Source: Candidatus Mediterraneibacter excrementavium (GTDB lineage Bacteria > Bacillota > Clostridia > Lachnospirales > Lachnospiraceae). Taken from it: 41,920 nucleotides of DNA. The DNA lies in the NCBI GenBank assembly GCA_019120275.1, contig DWVL01000080.1, positions 1-41,920 of the forward strand, given 5' to 3'. Position 1 is the stretch's first letter. Each line of letters opens with the position of its first letter. Shown one piece after another: positions 25,217-32,778 of the stretch. The notes under the pieces were generated by a model. That model had not been told where the DNA came from. It did not search any database and worked only from the letters and a program-made list of their open reading frames with translations. The position numbers and the translations under genes were made by a program.

Positions 25217-26309
25217 CTCTTCTCACCCTTTCTTTCAGTCTGTCCATGGCGTCAGCCAGCATCTCTTCTGTTACTCTGTATGGATAATGCGCTACATCCG
25301 ACATATCCGGAATGCGCTTCATACATTCTTCCCACTGTTCATCCGTGATCTCAATCTGTTCCAGCGAAACCGGAAGACCCAGCGCCCGGTTCAGCCGGTA
25401 GATCTGTTCAAATTCTTCATCCTGCCCGTCAACCAGAAGCGCCAGCAGGACGCCGAATCCCACCACTTCTCCGTGAAGGTGCCGCTCCTCAATGACCGGA
25501 TACGCCGTCATTGCATAGAAGACCGCATGCGCCAGTCCGCTGTTATAGTCCGGCGTATAATCTTTCGTAAGGAAAATGGATGCGATCCCTGTGGTCACGA
25601 CGATGGCCAGAACGACCTGCTCCACATCATAGGTGCAGAGACCTTTTCGGTGGTCGTCCAGTGCTTTCGGCCCGTATTCCAGCAGCGGATCCCGGCACAT
25701 CCGGCTCACCAGAACGCCAAGAGCCGTAAAATGTTCCAGCCGTTCCTCTCTTGATGAGATCATGGCTTCATAGTACTTCGCATATGTATCGCCTATTCCG
25801 GCCCACATATACCGGACCGGCGCTTTGGCGATGATCTCTGTATCAATAAAGGCATGCATCACCGGTCTGATGAAAAAATGCGGTTTCAGAAATGTTCCGT
25901 CTTCATTGTACATGATGGAAACAGACGTGCAGGCTGAGCAGTTGGATGCGATCGTCGGAAAAGCAAAGACCGGCTTGTCATCCGTAATGCACAGGCATTT
26001 TACTGTATCAAGCGCCTTTCCGCCACCCACGCCGAACACCATATCCGCCTCCTGATAGAGCGGCATGCCGCGAAGTTTTTCCACCGTGGCATAGGTACAG
26101 TTTTCGCCGTAGTACTCTTTCCCGATAATTTCAAGATCCGTCTGCTCCACATAGAACCGGATCTTATCATAAGCGGCGTCAAGCGCCTTTTTCCCGCCGA
26201 TCACGAGAACCTTCTTTCCGTACGATCCGCACACCGGTCCGATCTTGTCGTAAATGTGATCTCCGATCGAATAGTTAGGAAGATGTACTTCATAATTTTC
26301 AAGTTTCAT
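25197..26309 (-). CDS. Iron-containing alcohol dehydrogenase / glycerol dehydrogenase-like protein
   Basis: This 370-residue protein belongs to the iron-containing alcohol dehydrogenase / dehydroquinate synthase-like superfamily, nearest the glycerol dehydrogenase branch. The nucleotide-binding motif GVGGGKALDT is at 93-102. Likely metal ligands are Asp174 (GIGDTYAKYYEA), His261 (GLAHAVFYAM) and a His in HLHGEVVGFG (277 or 279). The start chosen at 26307-26309 has AAGGAG 8 bases upstream; an in-frame extension to 26369 runs into the terminator of the leader. It is the first gene after the T-box and overlaps the YkvI-type gene. The superfamily also contains dehydroquinate synthases, so an aromatic-pathway substrate is possible. 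Confidence 0.85.
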   Translation of the reverse strand: MKLENYEVHLPNYSIGDHIYDKIGPVCGSYGKKVLVIGGKKALDAAYDKIRFYVEQTDLEIIGKEYYGENCTYATVEKLRGMPLYQEADMVFGVGGGKALDTVKCLCITDDKPVFAFPTIASNCSACTSVSIMYNEDGTFLKPHFFIRPVMHAFIDTEIIAKAPVRYMWAGIGDTYAKYYEAMISSREERLEHFTALGVLVSRMCRDPLLEYGPKALDDHRKGLCTYDVEQVVLAIVVTTGIASIFLTKDYTPDYNSGLAHAVFYAMTAYPVIEERHLHGEVVGFGVLLALLVDGQDEEFEQIYRLNRALGLPVSLEQIEITDEQWEECMKRIPDMSDVAHYPYRVTEEMLADAMDRLKERVRRDADEEE

Positions 26310-26341
26310 AGCTGTTTCTCCTTTCCATTCCGGGATCCGGA

Positions 26342-26626
26342 CAAAATAAAAAGCCCTCGTCCCATACAATAATCCTGCAGGGACAAGAGCTGTAGATCAA
26401 ATTAACTCCTGCGGTGCCACCCGGCTTGATGCGGTGATCCGCATCCACTCATGCATACTGACATATGCTTTCTTTGGTAACGGAGTATGTTCTCCGGCTC
26501 GCCTACTTCACATTTCAACTCGCCCTCAGAAGCCCATTCACCCCAAGTCCGTCATACCGCAATCCCACCGCCTGCGGCTCTCTGTGAAGCGTCCAGTGAA
26601 GCTACTTGCTCTTCCTCAATGGTTTT
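26342..26626 (-). promoter_or_regulatory. T-box leader, specifier UGG (tryptophan)
   Basis: On the minus strand the leader has a Stem I with the AGTA loop strand (26603-26606), the CAGAGAGCC distal element, and GAA followed by TGG at 26534-26536. That TGG is the usual specifier place. The T-box core GGGTGGCACCGC is at 26411-26422, followed by a terminator. The base after UGG in the T-box bulge is C, which pairs with a G discriminator, as in bacterial tRNA-Trp; most T-boxes have U. Both observations agree on tryptophan. Uncharged tRNA would stabilise the antiterminator and allow transcription of the dehydrogenase and transporter genes. Identification of a T-box is firm; the specifier is read by eye. 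Confidence 0.88.
26352..26391 (-). terminator. T-box regulated terminator
   Basis: On the minus strand AGCTCTTGTCCC (26380-26391) pairs with GGGACGAGGGCT (26352-26363) over 12 bp with two or three G-U pairs, followed by TTTTATTTTG. It lies 43 bases before the dehydrogenase start, and its 5' arm is the part an antiterminator would capture. Confidence 0.88.
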
Positions 26627-26631
26627 GGTAC

Positions 26632-26660
26632 ACTTTATCACGTTATTACTGGAATGTCAA
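26632..26660 (-). promoter_or_regulatory. Promoter of the T-box operon
   Basis: The minus strand has a perfect -35 TTGACA (26655-26660), a 17-base spacer and -10 TAAAGT (26632-26637) with an upstream TG. It places the transcript start near 26625. Confidence 0.72.
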
Positions 26661-26736
26661 ACATTTTTATGTGTCGTCTGTATCCTGTATGCCAGACAAT
26701 ACATTTCAGGCATTGATCATGATAATATCCAGGTAT

Positions 26737-26765
26737 TAGACATGATGCTCAAATACGCCTATAAT
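26737..26765 (+). promoter_or_regulatory. Promoter of the CMD-domain gene, with an inverted repeat
   Basis: A -35 TAGACA (26737-26742), a 17-base spacer and consensus -10 TATAAT (26760-26765) precede the gene. An inverted repeat GCCTAT-N17-ATAGGC (26757-26785) begins in the -10 and may be an operator. Confidence 0.68.
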
Positions 26766-26818
26766 ATAAACAGTCAGAGATAGGCTCTTATTTTTTACAT
26801 CCTGAAAGGAGTAGACAG

Positions 26819-27529
26819 ATGAATAAAAAAGAACTCGATATGAACGATTATCATCAGACAGATCCGGAATTTGCAGAACGTTTTGAACACTTTGCTTTTG
26901 ATGAAGTGGTGAATGAAGAAGGACAGCAGCTCGACGATATCACCCGCCACATGGCTGTCACAGCCACGCTTCTCGGCTGCCAGGGACTCGATGAATTCCG
27001 CACGGAAGTCCCCCGCGCGCTGGATGACGGTGTGACGCCGGTGATGATTAAGGAGATTATCTATCAGGCTGTGGATTATCTTGGGATCGGCCGCGTGCGC
27101 CCTTTCCTCGATGCAGTCAATGATATCCTGAAGCGCCGCGGCATCGCGCTTCCGCTGGAAGGCCAGGCCACGACCACCATGGAAGACCGCCTGGAAAAAG
27201 GTGCGCAGGCACAGGCCGATATCTTCGGAGAACATATGAAAGAAGCATGGAAATCCGGGCATATCAACCGGTGGCTTGCGGACAACTGCTTCGGGGACTA
27301 CTACACCCGCACCGGACTTGACCTGAAGCAGCGCGAGATGATCACCTTCTGCTTCCTGTCCGCTCAGGGCGGATGCGAACCACAGCTCATCGCCCACGCG
27401 AAAGGAAATATGAACCTGGGAAATGATAAAGATTTTCTTACCAGAGTCGTCTCCCAGTGCCTGCCTTATATCGGGTACCCCAGAAGCCTGAATGCCATAA
27501 CATGCATTAATAAAGCAGCAGAAGAATAG
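26819..27529 (+). CDS. Carboxymuconolactone decarboxylase (CMD/AhpD-like) family protein, two domains
   Basis: This 236-residue protein has two CMD-like helical domains in tandem: about 20-115 (DDITRHMAVTATLLGCQG, GVTPVMIKEIIYQAVDYLG) and about 125-232 (LDLKQREMITFCFLSAQGG, HAKGNMNLG). The AhpD-type CXXC redox pair is absent from both, so a peroxidase-reductase role is not supported. GCEPQLIAHAKGN in the second domain is the better-kept active-site segment. The family in gut Clostridia includes enzymes of unknown substrate. An AAAGGAG site precedes the ATG. The gene is single, divergent from the T-box operon. Confidence 0.85.
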   Translation: MNKKELDMNDYHQTDPEFAERFEHFAFDEVVNEEGQQLDDITRHMAVTATLLGCQGLDEFRTEVPRALDDGVTPVMIKEIIYQAVDYLGIGRVRPFLDAVNDILKRRGIALPLEGQATTTMEDRLEKGAQAQADIFGEHMKEAWKSGHINRWLADNCFGDYYTRTGLDLKQREMITFCFLSAQGGCEPQLIAHAKGNMNLGNDKDFLTRVVSQCLPYIGYPRSLNAITCINKAAEE

Positions 27530-27551
27530 GATGACAAATACACATACAGGA

Positions 27552-27577
27552 GGGCGGCATCAACCATGATGCCGTCC
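27552..27577. terminator. Probable terminator hairpin between convergent genes
   Basis: An 11-bp stem (GGGCGGCATCA at 27552-27562, TGATGCCGTCC at 27567-27577) has a 4-base loop and lies 22 bases after the CMD gene stop. No good T-tract follows on either strand. Its position between convergent genes is the main argument. Confidence 0.5.
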
Positions 27578-27660
27578 CTGCTCCTTCGCTATATGTTTAT
27601 TCCTTTTGCAGGTTTTTTGCTGATCTGCTGCGGGCCATACTGTAACTCATCCTTAATTTT

Positions 27661-30099
27661 TCACATCCGCGTGATCTGCTTCACATATTTCTTATTCTGC
27701 CGCCGGTTGCGGAAGAATCCTGCGATGGTATGTCCCAGTCCCCGGAACAGATGTCCGTTGACCATGGTCACGATGCCTTCGACCATCTCCATGCTCACCA
27801 TACCGCCGGTCATCTTGGCGATAGCCCGGAACGGCATGTTGTAGATAAAGAGGATATTCAGATCCGGCTTGCCGGCATCCTCGCTCTTCTTTTTCATCTG
27901 TGTCAGCTTCTTATATATGAACCGCGCGACCGGACTCTTCGCGTAATACATCTGGCAGATCGCGTCATTGACCGTCAGATCGCCGCTCCACTTCCCGTCC
28001 GGAATCGGACAACCCAGAAGTTCCTGGAATTCCGCATCCTCTACCTTGCTGATCAGGCCGGAATAATAGGACGGCATGCGGTTCGTATAATACGGATACG
28101 ACTCTGTTGTTCCTTCCACATCTGTCTGCGCGCTCAGCCGGATATCCAGACAGCTTGCGCCGATCATGATGGTGTAAGTCCCGCCTTCCACCTCCCATTT
28201 ATTTGTCCGCACATTCCAGTAACGGAATGTCTTATCGTCGAAGGGGATGCGTATCTTTCTGCTCTCCCCTGCTTTCAGGAACACCTTACAAAAGCCTTTC
28301 AGCTCCTTCTCCGGGCGGAAGACTTTCGCATCTTTCCTGCCCACATACATCTGAGCTGTCTCCGCGCCGTCCATGCTTCCTGTATTTTTCAGGGTAAATT
28401 CCGCTCCCTGTGCATCTACGGTCAGGCCGCTGTATGTGAACTCTGTGTAGGAAAGTCCGAAGCCGAACGGATAAGCCACTCTCACTTTTGCCGTGTCATA
28501 GTAACGGTAACCGACATACAGCGCTTCCCTGTATTCGGAATTCCGCTGTTCTGCCGGATAATACCGGAACGCCGGCGTATCTTCATAACGGAGCGGATAA
28601 GTTTCATTCAGCCTTCCGGACGGATTGACCTTTCCGGTGATGATATCCAGCATGGCGCCGGCTCCCGCCTGCCCGCACAGATAACCATGGAGCAGCGCCC
28701 TCAGGTTGGTCTGCCAGGGCATCTCGACTGCGGCGCCTGCACTCAGGATGCCGACGATCTTCTCATTGACTCTCGCCATAGCCTCCAGCAGCGAGATCTG
28801 ATTCTGGGGGATCCTCATATGCGTGCGGTCCACACCCTCGGACTCACTCATCTCATCCAGACCGAAACAGTACAGCACCACATCCGCAGATCTGGCCAGA
28901 TCCACCGCTTCCTTCTCCAACACACTGTCCGCTTCCCCGGAGCGTTTATATCCCCTGGCCATGCCTGCGACTGTCAGGTCATACTCGCCGATCAGTTCCG
29001 ACATCTTGTCCAGCCTGATCGTATTTACCATGGAAGAGCCTGCGCCCTGATACCGGGGATCAAATGCAAAATCACCGATCAGCGCCACCCGTGTCCCGGG
29101 TTTCAGCGGCAGGATCTTCCCCTGGTTTTTAAGAAGCACTGCACTCTCCGCTGAAGCTCTCCGCGCCAGGGCATGATGTGCATCTTTGTCAAAGTCGCCC
29201 GCATCTCCCGCGGCCGGCTGAGACGCATTTTTATCCACCAGCGTCAGCGCCGCCTCCAGCAGCCGGTCCACACATTCATCCACTGCCGCCTCTTTCAGTC
29301 TGCCCTCTTTCACCGCCCGGACGATCTGCCTTGCAGAATCCATGCCCGGCGTCGGCATCTCCAGATCCGATCCGGCCTCCACGCCTTTGACATGGTCATT
29401 GGATCCGCCCCAGTCAGTGATCACAAGTCCGTCGTATCCCCACTCTCCCCGAAGGATATCCCGGAGCAGATGGCTGCTTTCGTTTGAATAAGTGCCGTTT
29501 ACCTGATTATAACTGGTCATCAGTGCACGGGCATCACCCTCTTTGACTGCGATCTCAAATCCGGTCAGATAGATCTCTCTTAACGTCCGTTCATCCACCA
29601 CCGCATTCATGGCCATTCTCCGGAGTTCCTGGCTGTTCACTGCGAAATGTTTCGGGCAGGCGTACACGCCTTTGCTCTGGATGCCGCGTACATATCCCGC
29701 CGCCATCTTTCCCGCCAGATAAGGATCCTCGGAAAAATACTCAAAGTTTCTGCCGCACAGCGGGCTTCTTTTAATATTAAGTCCGGGCCCCAGCACCACG
29801 TGAACCCCCTGGGCTTTTGCTTCCTCGCCCAGTGCCTCACCGATCTGCTCCCCCAGCGACGGATCCCAGCTGTTCGCCATGGTCGCCGCCGTCGGGAAAC
29901 AGGTTGCCGGCAGGGAGGGGTTCAGGCCCAGATGGTCACCCGCCCCGGCCTGCTTGCGGATGCCGTGAGGCCCGTCCGAACAGTAGACGGACGGGATCCC
30001 AAGGCGGTCAAAGTTCCATGTCTGCCACTCGCCTTTTCCGGAAAGAAGGGCAGCTTTCTCTTCCAGTGTCATCTTACCGATCAGTTCTCTGTGTTTCAT
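27661..30099 (-). CDS. Glycoside hydrolase family 3 beta-glucosidase-like enzyme
   Basis: This 812-residue protein has no signal peptide, so it acts inside the cell on imported oligosaccharides. The family 3 N-terminal barrel has LGPGLNIKRSPLCGRNFEYFSEDP, the KH pair at 150-151 and the nucleophile Asp229 in GLVITDWGG. The alpha/beta sandwich and a fibronectin III-like domain (GLSYTEFTY onward) follow. The last 120 residues or so form an extra C-terminal region with hydrophobic stretches (FRAIAKMTGGMVSMEMVEGIVTMV), also seen in other Lachnospiraceae GH3 proteins. The exact glycoside (beta-glucoside, xyloside) cannot be fixed from sequence. The ATG at 30097-30099 has a GAGG site. The upstream 30100-30257 has no convincing promoter but holds a GATCCGGG direct repeat (30126-30133, 30158-30165) around a small hairpin. 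Confidence 0.9.
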   Translation of the reverse strand: MKHRELIGKMTLEEKAALLSGKGEWQTWNFDRLGIPSVYCSDGPHGIRKQAGAGDHLGLNPSLPATCFPTAATMANSWDPSLGEQIGEALGEEAKAQGVHVVLGPGLNIKRSPLCGRNFEYFSEDPYLAGKMAAGYVRGIQSKGVYACPKHFAVNSQELRRMAMNAVVDERTLREIYLTGFEIAVKEGDARALMTSYNQVNGTYSNESSHLLRDILRGEWGYDGLVITDWGGSNDHVKGVEAGSDLEMPTPGMDSARQIVRAVKEGRLKEAAVDECVDRLLEAALTLVDKNASQPAAGDAGDFDKDAHHALARRASAESAVLLKNQGKILPLKPGTRVALIGDFAFDPRYQGAGSSMVNTIRLDKMSELIGEYDLTVAGMARGYKRSGEADSVLEKEAVDLARSADVVLYCFGLDEMSESEGVDRTHMRIPQNQISLLEAMARVNEKIVGILSAGAAVEMPWQTNLRALLHGYLCGQAGAGAMLDIITGKVNPSGRLNETYPLRYEDTPAFRYYPAEQRNSEYREALYVGYRYYDTAKVRVAYPFGFGLSYTEFTYSGLTVDAQGAEFTLKNTGSMDGAETAQMYVGRKDAKVFRPEKELKGFCKVFLKAGESRKIRIPFDDKTFRYWNVRTNKWEVEGGTYTIMIGASCLDIRLSAQTDVEGTTESYPYYTNRMPSYYSGLISKVEDAEFQELLGCPIPDGKWSGDLTVNDAICQMYYAKSPVARFIYKKLTQMKKKSEDAGKPDLNILFIYNMPFRAIAKMTGGMVSMEMVEGIVTMVNGHLFRGLGHTIAGFFRNRRQNKKYVKQITRM

Positions 30100-30257
30100 C
30101 GCGCATACCTCTTTTTCTTACTGATGATCCGGGACTCACCCGCCAGTTTCTGCGCGGGATCCGGGTCTGTTTTAACTGATATGATACATCTCCGGATCCA
30201 TGAACCGTCATTTTTTCCGTATTCTGTCATCCTGCGTACGCAATCAGGATCTAATGC

Positions 30258-30286
30258 TTGACATAATCTTTTTTTATGATTATGGT
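30258..30286 (+). promoter_or_regulatory. Promoter of the rubredoxin/ferredoxin operon with an operator-like inverted repeat
   Basis: A perfect -35 TTGACA (30258-30263), a 17-base spacer and a -10 TATGGT (30281-30286) precede the genes. A perfect 7-bp inverted repeat CATAATC-N9-GATTATG (30262-30284) fills the spacer between the two boxes, a typical repressor site. Confidence 0.65.
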
Positions 30287-30320
30287 GGATTTAACTTAAT
30301 AAAAAAGGAGGTAAAAATTT

Positions 30321-31001
30321 ATGAAATATGTCTGCTCAATCTGCGGATATGTTTACGATGATTCTGCAGAAGGAATACCATTTTCTGAACTGTCTGATTC
30401 ATGGGTCTGCCCTCTGTGTGGTGCGGCAAAATCTCTCTTCAGTCCCCAAAAAACGACCGCAGGCTCTATCACTCCGGCCCGCACCGATCCAACGGAAGCA
30501 GCACCTGCCCGCACAACTGCTGCGCACAGCACAGAGGAAATGCATCGGCTTACCGCCGGAGAACTTTCCGCTCTGTGTTCGAATCTTGCCCGGGGATGCG
30601 AGAAACAGTACAAAAATGAAGAAGCCGGTCTGTTTCGCGAGATTGCCGCTTACTTCGCGGCGGTTACACCGGACGAGCCCGATGGGGATCTCACTCATCT
30701 TCTCTCTCTGTTTGAGAATGATCTGACCACTGGCTATCCTGCAGTCCAGAGCGCCGCACAGACAGCCGGCGACCGCGGAACGCAGCGCGTATGCGTGTGG
30801 GGACAGAAAGTGACCGTGATCCTCAATTCCCTGGTACAGCGTTACCAACGGGAGGGAAGCGCATTTCTCAGAAACACGCAGATCTGGGTCTGCTCGGTAT
30901 GCGGATTTGCCTATGTAGGCAATACGCCGCCCGAACTCTGCCCGGTATGCAAAGTTCCCGCCTGGAAATTCGATAAAATAGAAGGGAGGAATTCCGCATG
31001 A
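30321..31001 (+). CDS. Double rubredoxin-domain protein with a helical middle region
   Basis: This 226-residue protein has three parts. Residues 1-40 form a rubredoxin with Fe ligands Cys5, Cys8, Cys30 and Cys33 (CSICGY, CPLCGA). A Thr/Ala/Pro-rich linker (40-70) leads to a helical region (about 75-185) that resembles a rubrerythrin-type bundle but lacks clear diiron EXXH motifs. A second, shorter rubredoxin-like knuckle at 189-217 has Cys191, Cys194, Cys207 and Cys210 ([21 protein letters not shown]), as at the C-terminus of rubrerythrins. It is probably an electron carrier or oxidative-stress protein. AAGGAGG lies 9 bases before the ATG. It overlaps the next gene by 4 bases (ATGA). Confidence 0.85.
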   Translation: MKYVCSICGYVYDDSAEGIPFSELSDSWVCPLCGAAKSLFSPQKTTAGSITPARTDPTEAAPARTTAAHSTEEMHRLTAGELSALCSNLARGCEKQYKNEEAGLFREIAAYFAAVTPDEPDGDLTHLLSLFENDLTTGYPAVQSAAQTAGDRGTQRVCVWGQKVTVILNSLVQRYQREGSAFLRNTQIWVCSVCGFAYVGNTPPELCPVCKVPAWKFDKIEGRNSA

Positions 31002-31501
31002 AAACAAGGATTGCCGTACGAAATCTTCGCCTGTGTACGAAAGACTGCCTGTGCCTGTATGTCTGTCCGACAGGCGCTACGGACACAGAAGACAGTATCA
31101 TTGACATCAGCAAATGCACCGGCTGCGGCGACTGTGCCGATGCCTGTCCCGGCGGTGCGATCTCCATGGTCCCGCTTGAATATCCGCCTCAGCAGAAAAA
31201 AGAAGATTCTGTTCTCACAGAATCTTATCGGATGATAAAGAATAAAGCGACACAGGAAAAAACAGCCGCGCAGATCGCCGCATCCACAGATGATGATGCC
31301 CTTTACCGGCTCATGACCGCTGTGGCAAGATCGGTCCGGCTGGTAAACGAAGACCTGCTCCGCGAATCAGGATATATGCTCCCCCAGAGCGGCAACACCC
31401 ACGCGCTGCTGCATGAATGGGCGGAGAATCCGCCGGCAGATGATTTCCCGGTAGAGGCAGCCCGGAAACTGCTGGAACTGATCCCGGACAATGATGCTTA
31501 G
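30998..31501 (+). CDS. 4Fe-4S ferredoxin-type protein
   Basis: This 167-residue protein has two 4Fe-4S binding sites near the N-terminus: an unusual first set Cys13, Cys17, Cys19 and Cys23 ([12 protein letters not shown]), and a canonical second set Cys40, Cys43, Cys46 and Cys50 ([12 protein letters not shown]). The remaining 110 residues are soluble and helical, of no family I recognise. The start overlaps the stop of the double rubredoxin gene (ATGA), so the products are made together and probably pass electrons to each other. The following hairpin at 31525 ends the operon. Confidence 0.87.
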   Translation: MKTRIAVRNLRLCTKDCLCLYVCPTGATDTEDSIIDISKCTGCGDCADACPGGAISMVPLEYPPQQKKEDSVLTESYRMIKNKATQEKTAAQIAASTDDDALYRLMTAVARSVRLVNEDLLRESGYMLPQSGNTHALLHEWAENPPADDFPVEAARKLLELIPDNDA

Positions 31502-31524
31502 AATGAACCGATACTGATACACAT

Positions 31525-31569
31525 AATTGAGCCAGGCGGTGCAGGACTAGCGCGCCGCCTGTCTCAATT
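31525..31569. terminator. Bidirectional terminator between the ferredoxin and siroheme-type genes
   Basis: AATTGAG-C-CAGGCGG (31525-31539) pairs with CCGCCTG-T-CTCAATT (31555-31569) over 14 bp with one mismatch and a 15-base loop. It sits between two convergent genes and would serve both. The T-tracts are short. Confidence 0.75.
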
Positions 31570-31608
31570 TGATTTCCCAAGCAGGATATTCTCCATTCAC
31601 CATTCCGG

Positions 31609-32082
31609 TCAGTAAAGTGAATCTTTCTCCGCTTTGCAGGCTTTCTCGATCCGCCTGCGCGTCTCTTTTACCCCTGCGTGGTCGCTGCCGTCTCCGCTGA
31701 TCCCGATCACTGCGTCATCTGTCATGACCACAGACGGAAAATAGAAGTCGCAGAGGCTTCTGTCATCCGCCACGTTGACCATGATCCCGGCGCTCCGGCA
31801 GTCCTCCCGGATCCTGCGGTTCACCGCCCGGTCATCCGTCGCAGCCAGCACGATCTGCATCCCGTCTATGTCACTGCTTCGGTATTCTCTGTACTTTGAG
31901 GTGATCTTTTTCTCTTTTTCAAGACGTTTCATCTCTTCACAGAATTCCGGCGCGGTCACCTGGATATCCGCCCCAAATCGGAGCAGCGTCCGCACGCGCC
32001 GCAGGGCGATGGCGCCGCCGCCCGCGACCAGGATCTTCTTCCCGGTCAGATCGATGAACATCGGAAAATATGCTTTCTCCAT
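31609..32082 (-). CDS. Precorrin-2 dehydrogenase / siroheme synthase-type NAD-binding protein
   Basis: This 157-residue protein matches the N-terminal part of CysG and Met8: a Rossmann domain with GKKILVAGGGAIALRRV at the start, then the NVADDRSLCDFYFPSVV strand that holds the family's acidic active-site residue region and VIGISGDGSDHAGVK. It would oxidise precorrin-2 to sirohydrochlorin with NAD+, giving the precursor of siroheme and anaerobic B12. It lacks the longer C-terminal helical part found in 200-residue versions. The ATG is at 32080-32082. It is the last gene of the cobU-cbiC run. Confidence 0.78.
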   Translation of the reverse strand: MEKAYFPMFIDLTGKKILVAGGGAIALRRVRTLLRFGADIQVTAPEFCEEMKRLEKEKKITSKYREYRSSDIDGMQIVLAATDDRAVNRRIREDCRSAGIMVNVADDRSLCDFYFPSVVMTDDAVIGISGDGSDHAGVKETRRRIEKACKAEKDSLY

Positions 32083-32127
32083 TTTATGTCACCCTTTCCA
32101 CATCCATAATGATAAACCGTCCGGCGG

Positions 32128-32763
32128 TCACAGCATATACAGAAGCGCATTGCAGATGCATGCCGCGATATTGCTGCCGCCTTTTCTTCCCCTGGCCACA
32201 ATATGCGGGATATCCTGAAGCGTCAGGATCAGTTCCTTCGACTGGACCACATTGACAAATCCCACCGGCACGGCGATGATGAGCTCCGGACGGATCTTCC
32301 CCTCCCGGATCAGTTCATAAAGCCGTACCAGCGCTGTCGGCGCATTTCCGACTGCAAAGATCAGCTTCCGGTCTCCGTACAGATCTGCTGCCTTATCCAT
32401 GCAGGCCGCCGCCCGCGTCGTTCCGTTCTCCTTTGCTGTCCGCGCCACATCTTCGTCAGACATGAAGCAGAGCACTTCCCCGCCGTACTGTGCCAGCCGT
32501 TTCTTATTGATCCCGGCTTTTGCCATCTGGGTGTCCGTCACGATGGACGCGCCGTCCCGGATCGCCGCCAGCGCTTTCTCCACCGCCTGGCCGGAAAAGA
32601 CCAGATTGTCCGCATAGTCAAAATCCGCGCTTGTGTGGATGCATCGCTTAACGATCGGTTCCGTCCCCGGCGTCAGGATCTTATCGCCAAGTTCTTCCGT
32701 AATGATCTCAAAACTTCTCTTTTCAATATCCGCAGGCTTCACCTGTTCCAGTTCATTCAGCAT
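32128..32763 (-). CDS. cbiC: Precorrin-8X methylmutase (cobalt-precorrin-8 type)
   Basis: This 211-residue enzyme moves the methyl group from C11 to C12 of the corrin ring, giving cobyrinate-type product. Catalytic His43 is in CIHTSADFDYA. GKIRPELIIAVPVGFVNVVQSKELI and RGRKGGSNIAAC are family signatures. The length is normal. AAGGAG lies 10 bases before the ATG (32761-32763). Since the organism is anaerobic, the cobalt (CbiC) version is expected. Confidence 0.92.
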   Translation of the reverse strand: MLNELEQVKPADIEKRSFEIITEELGDKILTPGTEPIVKRCIHTSADFDYADNLVFSGQAVEKALAAIRDGASIVTDTQMAKAGINKKRLAQYGGEVLCFMSDEDVARTAKENGTTRAAACMDKAADLYGDRKLIFAVGNAPTALVRLYELIREGKIRPELIIAVPVGFVNVVQSKELILTLQDIPHIVARGRKGGSNIAACICNALLYML

Positions 32764-32778
32764 ATCTGATACGCTCCT

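Noticed and set aside
30126-30165. GATCCGGG direct repeat with a 5-bp hairpin before the GH3 gene as a regulatory element
   Set aside because: Short arms, and GGATCCGG-like words are common in this window; no promoter context could be fixed.
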